From Ichthyobacterium seriolicida (GTDB taxonomy: Bacteria; Bacteroidota; Bacteroidia; Flavobacteriales; Ichthyobacteriaceae): a stretch of 41,849 nucleotides of DNA. The DNA lies in contig NZ_AP014564.1 in the NCBI RefSeq assembly GCF_002369955.1, positions 1-41,849 of the forward strand, given 5' to 3'. Below are positions 35,124-41,849 of this stretch, piece after piece; positions within the stretch are counted from its first letter, which is position 1, and every line of letters starts with the position of its first letter. The notes under the pieces are model-generated. The model had not been told where the DNA came from. It did not search any database and was given only the letters and a program-made list of their open reading frames with translations. A program made the position numbers and the translations under genes.

Positions 35124-38100
35124 CTAAATATTGTCTATCAAACCCTTAATATCTTCATCAGAGAGAATATCTGATTTACTTAATGCTTTGATTAAAACAT
35201 CCACTTTTTCTTTAGTAGTAGAAAGCTCCTCTTTAATAGTACTATTATCCCTCTTAAGAATATCATTCTCTTTTTCTAGTTCTACCATACGATCGTAAAC
35301 AGCTTGTGTGGCTGAGATATTCAATGTAGTGAGACCATCGTAATCTACTGATCGTAAATCATCTACCTCCTTACCATATACAAATACTTTATTTAAAGAT
35401 GAATGACCTCCTAAATCTACCACAAAAGTATTATCGCTTTTTATCTCTTTTACTTCAACGGAAGTATCTTGATCATCATCCAAAACTAATCTTACCATGT
35501 CCCCCTTAGAAAAACCGTGAGATTTCTTTGTAGTAATTGATGTCATATTATCAATAGTTTTTACCGATTTCGAAAATTCATAGACGCTAGGAATAACACC
35601 ACTATTCTTTTGTACAATATTTGGAACTATACCTTCTATCTGCTGAGCTATTACCTTCTTAAAATGCTGATTACCTAGTTTATTAGTATCTCTCATACTG
35701 TAATCCGTGATTTCTATATCTAAAAGTTTTTTAAGGTCTGATTCTTTATCTGAAATGCCTATTATGCTCTTGAGACGTTTATCAGAAGAGATTAGTGTAG
35801 TATTTGCAAAAACTGCTCCTTTTAAGTGTGTTTGAGTAATCCTATTATTACCGATGGTTACAGTATTATCCCCTTTTCCTATCGCACCAGCCCCTATAAC
35901 TATTTCGTTAACGCTGTTATTTGCTTTAGCTCTAACACCATTTCCTATGAAAGTAGATTTATTTGATATCTGGAGAGGTGTTACTCCGTTATCAATATAA
36001 TAACCAGCTTCACTTCCTATAGCTATATTATCATCACCTGTAGTTATTTCATATAAAGCATATGGACCTATAGCTACATTATTATTCCCCGTAGTCATTT
36101 CATATAAAGGATGTGAGCCTATTGCTACATTTTTTCCTCCATCTGCTAATTTGTATAAAGAAGAGTATCCAATTGAAGTATTCCTATCACCTATAGTGTT
36201 ATCAGCTAGAGAATATGCGCCAATAGAAGTATTCCTATGACCTGCAGTATTATTTCTCAAACTTTCAAAACCAAAAGCCGTATTAAAATCGCCAGAGGTT
36301 ATGGCATTACCAGAGCTTATACCTAAAAAACTATTTTCTTTACCAGTACCGGTAACAGCACCAGTCCCAGTAATAGTACCAGGAGTACCTCCATTAGTTC
36401 CATTACTGCCCTTTCCTGACCATTTAGTTATGAGATTATTAGTCCCTACTTTTCGCAGGTTATCAGAACTAATATCTTCCCAATTAGGATCAGAAGGTGG
36501 GGTAGGCGTGGTGCTAGTGATAGTGATAGCAGATCCAGTTCTCTTATAAAAAACCCAATCGTAAAGAACTACATCACCTACATTATAAGTAAACCCGCTC
36601 ATTTTACTTCTTTTGTTAAAACCTGCACTGTGCAATATACCTCCTAAATGAGTAGATATAATACTATTTTCCTTACCTATGACTACCGTATTATTTCCTT
36701 TTCCTGTAGCGTCATTACCTATAACTATCTCATTAAGGCTGTTATTTGCTAGCGCTTTAGCATTATCTCCTATAAAAATAGAATTATTTGACGCCTGGAG
36801 AGCTGTTGATCCATTAGCAATATAAAAACCAGCGTCACTTCCTATAGCTATATTTTTACTCCCTGTAGTTACACCATATAAAGCATTTGCTCCTATAGCT
36901 GTGTTTTCACTCCCTGTAGTTATTTTATGTAAAGTAAATGACCCTATAGCTATATTTTTACTCCCTCTAGTTATTTCATATAAAGGATGTGAGCCTATTC
37001 CTACGTTTTTTTCTCCGTCTACTAATCGGTATAAAGAAGCGTATCCAATTGAAGTATTCAGATCACCACTAGTGTTAAAAGCGAGAGAATATGCACCAAT
37101 AGAAGTATTCCTATAACCTATAGTATTATCTCTCAAACTTTCAAAGCCAAAAGCCGTATTCTGATAGCCAGTGGTTATGGCATTACCAGATTTTATACCT
37201 AAAAAACTATTTTTTTCACCAGTGCCGGAAACAGCACCAGCAACACCTCCACTAGTTCCATTACTGCCCTTTCCTGACCATTTAGTTATGAGATTATTAG
37301 TCCCTACTTTTAGCAGGTTATAAGAACTAATATCTTCCCAATTAGGATCAGAAGGTGGGTTAGGGGTGGTTTTAGTGATAGTAACAGAAGATCCAGTTCT
37401 CTTATAAAAAACCCAATCGTAAAGAACTACATCACCTACATTATAAGTAAACCCTATCATCATTTTACTTCTTTTGTTAAAACCTGCACTGTGCAATATA
37501 CCTCCTAAATGAGTAGATGTAATACTACCTTCCTTACCTATGACTACCGTATTATTTCCTTTTCCTGTAGCGTCATCACCTATAACTATCTCATTAAGAC
37601 TGTTATCTGCTAGCGCTTTAACATTATCTCCTATGAAAATAGAATTAGTTGATTCAGTGAGAACTGTTGATCCGTTAGCAATATAAAAACCAGCATCATT
37701 TCCTATAACTATATTACTATTACCTGTAGTCACATTAAATAAAGCAGATGTCCCTACAGCTATATTTTTATTCCCTGTAGTCATTTCATATAAAGGATGT
37801 GAGCCTATTCCTATATTTTTTCCTCCATCTGCTAAGTTGTATAAAGAAGCATATCCAATAGAAGTATTCCTGTAACCTCTAGTGTTAAAAGCGAGAGAAT
37901 ATGCGCCAATGGAAGTATTTCTATAACCTATAGTATTATCTCTCAAACTTTCAAAGCCAAAAGCCGTATTCTGATAGCCAGTGGTTATGGCATTACCAGA
38001 GCTTATACCTAAAAAAACATTTTCTCTACCAGTATAAGCAGCAGTACCAGCAGTACCTCCACTAGTTCCATTACTGCCCTTTCCTGACCATTTAGTTATA

Positions 38101-39686
38101 ATATTGTCTCTTGGGTCTTTTATAAGAATCTTGTTTTTATTTATCTTTTCGTCTAATTTCTTCCCCTGAGCTGCTGATAAGGCCTTAGCAGGATCATTAG
38201 TAACTAAATCATCTACTATATCAAATATATTTAATTTAGTACCTAGTTCTGTCTTAAGAACTTTGCCTTGTGCCGCTGATAAGGCCTTAGTGGCATCATT
38301 AGTGGTTAAATTATTTACTACATCAGATATATTTAATTTAGTACCTAGTTCTGTCTTAAGAACTTTGCCTTGTGCCGCTGATAAGGCCTTAGTGGCATCA
38401 TTAGTGGTTAAATTATTTACTACATCAGATATATTTAATTTAGTGCCTATTTCTGTCTTAAGAACTTTGCCTTGTGCTGCTGATAATACCTCTGTAACAT
38501 CAGTGCTATTTAAATTATTTATTATCTTACTCTTATCAATCTTGTTTTTTAATCCATCTGACAATACTTTGCCTTGTGCTGCTGATAAAGCCTTATTAGG
38601 ATTATTAGTGGTTAAATTATCTGCTATATCAGATATATTTAATTTAGTATCTATTTCTAACTTAAGAACTTTGCCCTGTGCCGCTGATAAGGCCTTAGTG
38701 GCATCATTAGTGGTTAAATTATTTACCACATCAGATCTATTTAATTTAGTGCCTATTTCTGCCTTAAGAACTTTCCCTTGATTTGCTGATAAGGCCCTAG
38801 TGGCATTATTAGTGGTTAAATTATCTGCTATATCAGATATATTTAATTTAGTACCTATTTCTGCCTTAAGAACTTTGCCTTGTGCTGCCGACAATACCTC
38901 TGTAGCATCAGTGCTATTTAAATTATTTACTATCTTACTCTTATCAATCTTAGTTTGTATCCTTTCAGACAATATTCTGCCCTGGTTCGCTGATAAGGCT
39001 TTACTCGCATCAGTAGACGTTAATTCATCTAACACATCTACTTTGAAACTGGAATCTAACTTATTGTCTATTTCTACCTTAAGTTTCTTCCCTTGCGCTG
39101 CCGATAATACCTCTGTAGCATCAGTGCTATTTAAATTATTTACTATCTTATTCTTATGGATCTTAGTTTGTATCCTTTCAGACAATATTCTGCCCTGATT
39201 AGCTGATAGAGGAATGGCACTACTATGAGAACTTAGATTATTTACAACAATAATTTTTCTAGCAGTATTAGCATATATAGCATATGGAACACTAAGCAAA
39301 TCACCACTTTTCTTTATATCGTATTGTCCATTATTATTCAGATCTAATTCTGTTTTAATCATATGAGGAACTTCCCAATCTAAATCTGTTAATTTGAGAG
39401 CGTTATAATCTTGAGTTCTATCTCCATCGCCTATCTTTAAAGACGCTACGCCGTCACTACTAGTCCTAACTCTATGGATTTCGCTATATACAGTCTTCTC
39501 GCCAAGGGAAGCGTCATTAATAAATAATGATATTCGTATTTTGATAAAACTATCCCTCAATACATTACCTTTATCATCTCTTACTAGAATTTGATAACTC
39601 AATCTATCGGGAAAAGTCTTAGAGAATAATGATTCGCTAACTACTGTGAGTAAACAAAATGATATAAAAAAAATATTTCTTTTCAT
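35124..39686 (-). CDS. Giant phage-tail-spike-like surface protein with YadA-like heads and S74 chaperone domain
   Basis: This 1520-residue secreted protein has a signal peptide (about 1-22), then an N-terminal domain common in Bacteroidota tail-fibre-like proteins (LSYQILVRDDKGNVL, about 28-140). Eleven ~34-residue repeats with core LSAAQGK follow (about 145-525). Next come three YadA-like beta-roll heads made of NTAFG / NTSIG / NIAIG turns (about 530-735, 800-1025 and 1085-1295). They are joined by linkers with YNVGDVVLYDWVFYKR...PPSDPNWEDIS, resembling chitin-binding CBM5/12 modules. The C-terminus (from about 1300) is an S74 intramolecular chaperone: SSDKRLKS, VIAQQIEGIVP, SATQAVYDRM, then a coiled coil. 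Such proteins fold as trimers, and the chaperone often cleaves itself off. Binding of host glycans is inference. No phage genes adjoin it. Confidence 0.85.
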   Translation of the reverse strand: MKRNIFFISFCLLTVVSESLFSKTFPDRLSYQILVRDDKGNVLRDSFIKIRISLFINDASLGEKTVYSEIHRVRTSSDGVASLKIGDGDRTQDYNALKLTDLDWEVPHMIKTELDLNNNGQYDIKKSGDLLSVPYAIYANTARKIIVVNNLSSHSSAIPLSANQGRILSERIQTKIHKNKIVNNLNSTDATEVLSAAQGKKLKVEIDNKLDSSFKVDVLDELTSTDASKALSANQGRILSERIQTKIDKSKIVNNLNSTDATEVLSAAQGKVLKAEIGTKLNISDIADNLTTNNATRALSANQGKVLKAEIGTKLNRSDVVNNLTTNDATKALSAAQGKVLKLEIDTKLNISDIADNLTTNNPNKALSAAQGKVLSDGLKNKIDKSKIINNLNSTDVTEVLSAAQGKVLKTEIGTKLNISDVVNNLTTNDATKALSAAQGKVLKTELGTKLNISDVVNNLTTNDATKALSAAQGKVLKTELGTKLNIFDIVDDLVTNDPAKALSAAQGKKLDEKINKNKILIKDPRDNIITKWSGKGSNGTSGGTAGTAAYTGRENVFLGISSGNAITTGYQNTAFGFESLRDNTIGYRNTSIGAYSLAFNTRGYRNTSIGYASLYNLADGGKNIGIGSHPLYEMTTGNKNIAVGTSALFNVTTGNSNIVIGNDAGFYIANGSTVLTESTNSIFIGDNVKALADNSLNEIVIGDDATGKGNNTVVIGKEGSITSTHLGGILHSAGFNKRSKMMIGFTYNVGDVVLYDWVFYKRTGSSVTITKTTPNPPSDPNWEDISSYNLLKVGTNNLITKWSGKGSNGTSGGVAGAVSGTGEKNSFLGIKSGNAITTGYQNTAFGFESLRDNTIGYRNTSIGAYSLAFNTSGDLNTSIGYASLYRLVDGEKNVGIGSHPLYEITRGSKNIAIGSFTLHKITTGSENTAIGANALYGVTTGSKNIAIGSDAGFYIANGSTALQASNNSIFIGDNAKALANNSLNEIVIGNDATGKGNNTVVIGKENSIISTHLGGILHSAGFNKRSKMSGFTYNVGDVVLYDWVFYKRTGSAITITSTTPTPPSDPNWEDISSDNLRKVGTNNLITKWSGKGSNGTNGGTPGTITGTGAVTGTGKENSFLGISSGNAITSGDFNTAFGFESLRNNTAGHRNTSIGAYSLADNTIGDRNTSIGYSSLYKLADGGKNVAIGSHPLYEMTTGNNNVAIGPYALYEITTGDDNIAIGSEAGYYIDNGVTPLQISNKSTFIGNGVRAKANNSVNEIVIGAGAIGKGDNTVTIGNNRITQTHLKGAVFANTTLISSDKRLKSIIGISDKESDLKKLLDIEITDYSMRDTNKLGNQHFKKVIAQQIEGIVPNIVQKNSGVIPSVYEFSKSVKTIDNMTSITTKKSHGFSKGDMVRLVLDDDQDTSVEVKEIKSDNTFVVDLGGHSSLNKVFVYGKEVDDLRSVDYDGLTTLNISATQAVYDRMVELEKENDILKRDNSTIKEELSTTKEKVDVLIKALSKSDILSDEDIKGLIDNI
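35790..38100 (-). repeat. Three long direct repeats encoding the YadA-like head modules
   Basis: The modules lie at about 37480-38100, 36610-37291 and 35790-36430 (first to third in the protein). Each begins ITKWSGKGSNGT, passes through FLGI.SGNAIT.G and FGFESLR.NT, and ends with an (I/V)VIG repeat series; the first two end GGILHSAG. The period is roughly 0.82-0.88 kb. Nucleotide identity looks high in the first ~100 bp and in the linkers. Confidence 0.75.
38110..39255 (-). repeat. Eleven tandem ~102-bp repeats in the tail-spike-like gene
   Basis: The repeat unit encodes about 34 residues of the form NNLTTNDATKALSAAQGKVL plus LKTEIGTKLNISD. Units 9 and 10 (from the N-terminus) are almost identical, and the outer ones are more diverged (for example LSANQGRILSERIQTKI). 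The LSA.QG core is a motif of phage tail-fibre shafts, suggesting a fibrous stalk before the heads. Near-identical neighbouring units point to recent expansion or homogenisation. Confidence 0.8.
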
Positions 39687-40058
39687 AGAACTTTGGATTT
39701 TAGATTAGACAATTTTTGCCGTCCAGTTATCTACTTATGTTTGAATGCGAAATGCGCCGATGCGGGTATAGAAACATGAAAATTTTAAGCTTGCAAGTAT
39801 ACAATTTTTTTTTTACATGATTTAACCTGGATTATTCATAGTCGTATCAATTTTTCAGATAGAATCTATCGCTTTATCCAGTATTTATAAATAGTCATTG
39901 ATGAACTCAGAGTTATAAATGGTATATTTTTATTCCTCATTTTTGGGGAATATCTAAAATGGTTATTTTTGGTTGAAACCCTTTAAAAATAACACTTTAT
40001 GTTCAAATTGAAATATAACAATGAATAATCTGGATTAAAATTTCACACTCTTTACACT
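39687..40058. other. Intergenic gap with an inserted short IS1380-derived element
   Basis: This 372-bp gap between the tail-spike-like gene and batE is mostly the MITE-like element at 39822-40038. The remaining 135 bp (39687-39821) is the upstream region of the tail-spike-like gene. It contains only a near-match to the -7 element (minus-strand TATACTTG) and no clear promoter. Confidence 0.55.
39822..40038. mobile_element. MITE-like non-autonomous derivative of an IS1380-family element
   Basis: This 217-bp element has terminal inverted repeats TTAACCTGGATTATTCATAG (left) and, read in reverse, TTAATCCAGATTATTCATTG (right). Its right half (39927-40038), read on the minus strand, matches the left end of the IS at 41507. 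The match includes the AACACTTTATG block and the transposase start ATGAGGAATAAAAA (39927-39940), at nearly the same distance from the end (93 versus 96 bp). The remainder of the transposase is deleted. It could be mobilised in trans. Confidence 0.75.
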
Positions 40059-40814
40059 CTAAATATCTTCTAGGTCTTTAGATGTTGCCCACCCTGTTTT
40101 ACCATCTGGTAACTCGATTTTTTTCCAATCTATTATCTCATCCAACACACATACTTTAGCCCCTTCGTGTAACATAAAAACATCTTTAGCATGTGAACTA
40201 GGAGCTCCTTTTATATAAGTGTTATTCACCATTACTATAGCTTGTTTTTTTAGAAGCATGTTATTCTTTATATAATCACTAATAGCAACAGACAATACCA
40301 TAACAACTAAACTCATTATAGATATTATAAAAGCAGTTTTTTTTATATTAGGTTCACTTCTTAGATAGAATAAAGAAAAAAGCACAGCAAATAAAAAACT
40401 AGATATTACCGATATGTATCCCCACTCTTCATATTGCATCACACTCGTGAGACTATCCCATAATTTAGAAGTGATAGGTATCGGCAATTCTTCTATATTA
40501 TCTACGGTCTTATTTTTTGATAATTTCAAATTGAATAGGATATCCGAATCATCTCTATTTAATTTTATAGCTCTTTCATAGTACAATATAGCCTTACCTA
40601 TGTTTCCCAATTTATAATAACTATTCCCCATATTGAAATATATAGCATCAGATATAAAGTCTTCATCTAATATTGATTCATATATTTTTATAGCTTCCGT
40701 GTATTTTTTTTCATCATATAATGAGTTAGCTCTTTGGAATTTGCTTTCCTTTTCATCGGCAAAAACCATTATGCCTGATAACAAGAGGTATGTCAAAAAA
40801 AGATATTTTTTCAT
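40059..40814 (-). CDS. batE: BatE-like protein (TPR and SH3-like domains, membrane)
   Basis: This 251-residue protein begins with a signal peptide (MKKYLFLTYLLLSGIMVFA), then TPR repeats (about 24-100, FQRANSLYDEKKYTEAIKIY and NMGNSYYKLGNIGKAILYYE). Two membrane helices follow (about 133-152 and 162-180). A C-terminal SH3-like domain (about 192-250) ends DGKTGWATSKDLEDI. This order matches BatE of the Bacteroidota aerotolerance (bat) locus, thought to form a membrane complex with the von Willebrand-domain proteins BatA and BatB. The other bat genes are absent beside it; downstream is only the IS1380-derived element. A -7 element TACTTTTG (minus, 40846-40853) precedes it. Confidence 0.85.
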   Translation of the reverse strand: MKKYLFLTYLLLSGIMVFADEKESKFQRANSLYDEKKYTEAIKIYESILDEDFISDAIYFNMGNSYYKLGNIGKAILYYERAIKLNRDDSDILFNLKLSKNKTVDNIEELPIPITSKLWDSLTSVMQYEEWGYISVISSFLFAVLFSLFYLRSEPNIKKTAFIISIMSLVVMVLSVAISDYIKNNMLLKKQAIVMVNNTYIKGAPSSHAKDVFMLHEGAKVCVLDEIIDWKKIELPDGKTGWATSKDLEDI

Positions 40815-40845
40815 GGTTACTTTTTTAAAATGTGAAATACGCCCA

Positions 40846-40853
40846 CAAAAGTA
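40846..40853 (-). promoter_or_regulatory. Candidate -7 element for batE
   Basis: The minus-strand TACTTTTG matches TAnnTTTG and lies about 32 nt before the batE ATG at 40814. No TTG is present at the expected upstream distance. It faces away from the tRNA promoter about 43 bp to the right. Confidence 0.45.
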
Positions 40854-40878
40854 ACTTATAAGTTTATTATTTTCTTTT

Positions 40879-40903
40879 TTTGTAAAAAAATGTATTATCT
40901 TTG
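40879..40903 (+). promoter_or_regulatory. Promoter of the initiator tRNA gene
   Basis: TATCTTTG at 40896-40903 is a perfect TAnnTTTG element, 12 bp before the mature tRNA 5' end. TTTG at 40879-40882 could be the upstream element, although the 13-nt spacing is shorter than usual. Confidence 0.55.
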
Positions 40904-40915
40904 CACAGAAGTTAT

Positions 40916-40987
<72 letters not shown>

Positions 40988-40998
40988 CTGTATTAAGG

Positions 40999-41031
40999 TG
41001 GATTACCAAAATTTGGTGATCCATTTTTTTA
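40999..41031 (+). terminator. Rho-independent terminator after the initiator tRNA
   Basis: TGGATTACCA and TGGTGATCCA pair around a short loop, and seven T residues follow (41024-41030). This is the best-formed terminator in the window. Confidence 0.85.
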
Positions 41032-41182
41032 TTCCGAGAGATGGCCACAAAATCTATTTTATCTCTTCTTTGATAATTGTTGTAGCTCTAGATATAGCTA
41101 GCATATTTACTGGCTCAGTGATGGCTAAGAAAACCAGCCACAGCATCCTAAGTTTAGAACTACAGACTAATTGTACCTCTAC
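41032..41182. other. Short non-coding remnant between tRNA terminator and ABC pseudogene
   Basis: About 150 bp has no recognisable gene. One plus-strand frame reads through a hydrophobic stretch (ISSLIIVVALDIASIFTGSV) that could be the relic of a membrane protein, but I cannot assign it to a family. Confidence 0.3.
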
Positions 41183-41420
41183 CTAAAGTTGCTCCAGATT
41201 TTTATCCCTAATAGGATCTAGATTAGCAAACGGTTCATCTAAAACTAATACTTTGGGATTCCACATCATATCCGCTGTGATTCCAACTTCCTTTTGATTA
41301 CCTTTACTTAAATCTCTCAAATATTTTTTTCTACCTAGAACTTCCCCATTAAGATAATTCTTCAAATTGAACTAAAAAAGATTCTATATCAGCTCTGTCC
41401 ATCGCTATTAAATACCCTAT
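41183..41420 (-). pseudogene. ABC transporter ATP-binding protein, fragment
   Basis: On the minus strand the sequence has the ABC signature region YLRDLSKGNQKEVGI and Walker B plus D-loop VLVLDEPFANLDP. A stop soon after (DKNLEQL*) cuts off the C-terminus. Upstream the match continues in another frame as DRADIESFLVQFEE, so there is a frameshift near 41355-41375. Similarity ends where an IS1380-type end begins (41422). Walker A and the Q-loop are missing. It is a dead gene, probably broken by element insertion. Confidence 0.75.
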
Positions 41421-41421
41421 A

Positions 41422-41455
41422 AAATTGAAATATATCCATGAATAATCTGAGTTAA
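41422..41455. mobile_element. Isolated IS1380-type terminal sequence
   Basis: AAATTGAAATATA...ATGAATAATCTGAGTTAA matches the right end of the MITE-like element (40005-40038). It is the inverted counterpart of the IS start at 41507. Only about 34 bp remains, so it is the end of an element that has otherwise been lost. Confidence 0.6.
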
Positions 41456-41506
41456 ATCGCCTCATAAGCATAAAAGACCCCAAAACTAAAGGTAAGGGGT
41501 ATTTAC

Positions 41507-41849
41507 TTAACCCAGATTATTCATAGTTACCCTTTAAATATTGCGCATAAAGTGTTAATTTTAAGGCATTAAAGTCCAAAGAAACATACTTTAATATAGC
41601 CCAAAAATGAGGAATAAAAACACATTATTTTATAGAGGGAAAACTTCTGTTGAGTTAACTTTTTCATCATCAGAAATTAGCTCTGATGGATCTTTAATCA
41701 TGCTTGAAAAACTAGAAAGAGATCATAGATTGATTCATTATTACAGTAAACTTTTGCCTGATACTCGAGACTCTAGATTTATTACTTATACCAGAAAGCA
41801 ACAGTTAAAACAAAGGGTTTATATGATCATGTTAGGCTATGAAGACGCC
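41507..41849 (+). mobile_element. IS1380-family insertion sequence, left part (continues beyond the window)
   Basis: The element begins with inverted-repeat sequence TTAACCCAGATTATTCATAG at 41507 and carries a transposase gene from 41607. Its right end is outside the window, so completeness is unknown. The 51 bp between it and the isolated end at 41455 include a small GC-richer inverted repeat (ACCCC/GGGGT, 41477-41500). Confidence 0.75.
41607..41849 (+). CDS. IS1380-family transposase, N-terminal part
   Basis: Eighty-one codons are visible before the window ends. The N-terminus has the IS1380 layout: a short beta region (VELTFSSSEISSDGSLIMLE), a helix with LIHYYSKLLPDTRDSR, and the motif LKQRVYMIMLGYEDA. 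The last corresponds to the family's L-RQRVY-LA-GYED segment before the DDE core. Catalytic residues lie beyond the window. The start ATG is set by homology to the same start preserved in the MITE-like element (39938-39940). Confidence 0.85.
   Translation, partial: MRNKNTLFYRGKTSVELTFSSSEISSDGSLIMLEKLERDHRLIHYYSKLLPDTRDSRFITYTRKQQLKQRVYMIMLGYEDA

Noticed and set aside
38263-39198. Plus-strand open frames with repeated LPCAADKA motifs
   Set aside because: They are antisense shadows of the 34-residue repeats in the tail-spike-like gene; no start signals support them.
35124-39686. The tail-spike-like gene as part of a prophage
   Set aside because: No capsid, portal, terminase, lysis or integrase genes are near, and the protein has a Sec signal peptide.
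40998-41186. Small membrane-protein gene on the plus strand
   Set aside because: It begins inside the tRNA terminator, has no ATG start or leader, and matches no family I recognise; probably a relic.

Overview
The window reads as the first ~42 kb of a chromosome numbered from dnaA, from a small-genome, very AT-rich member of the Bacteroidota, most likely a flavobacterium. The pointers are: genes without Shine-Dalgarno sequences, promoters with the Bacteroidota -7 element TAnnTTTG, a BatE protein, DUF6702 and DUF5018-like proteins, and lipoproteins whose cysteine is followed by short charged stretches. The mixture (reduced genome, type I R-M, expanded paralogous lipoproteins) recalls the fish pathogen Ichthyobacterium seriolicida. 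That identification is memory-based inference and was not tested.

Layout. (1) 1-10482 is housekeeping: dnaA, convergent xerD, aroQ, a DUF6702 protein, purH, then the cell-elongation cluster mreB-mreC-mreD-mrdA(PBP2)-rodA, with short gaps or overlaps. (2) 10570-16790, minus strand, is a type I restriction-modification locus in the order hsdM-hsdS-hsdR. HsdR is full length but carries NEAD in place of the DEAH-type Walker B motif. (3) 17168-28860, minus strand, is an accessory array of eight paralogous lipoproteins in two architectures: long (B, four modules) and short (A, the last two modules). In transcription order they run B-A-A-B-A-B-A-A. They are separated by near-identical ~50-65 bp spacers, closed by a terminator, and show sequence exchange between copies. 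(4) 29153-34531, plus strand, is housekeeping: a DUF457-like membrane hydrolase, a class IV aminotransferase, pyrG and yidC. (5) 34532-35123 holds a decayed IS256-family element. (6) 35124-39686, minus strand, encodes a 1520-residue phage-tail-spike-like secreted protein: 11 short repeats, three YadA-like beta-roll heads with carbohydrate-binding-like linkers, and a C-terminal S74 intramolecular chaperone. (7) 39687-41849 contains a short non-autonomous derivative of an IS1380-family element, batE, initiator tRNA-Met, an ABC-ATPase pseudogene, and the 5' end of an IS1380-family transposase that runs off the window.

The most interesting material is the surface-protein content. The lipoprotein array looks like a variable-antigen or binding-protein family evolving by duplication and gene conversion. 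The tail-spike-like protein has a phage-type maturation domain but no phage genes around it. Both are candidates for host contact.
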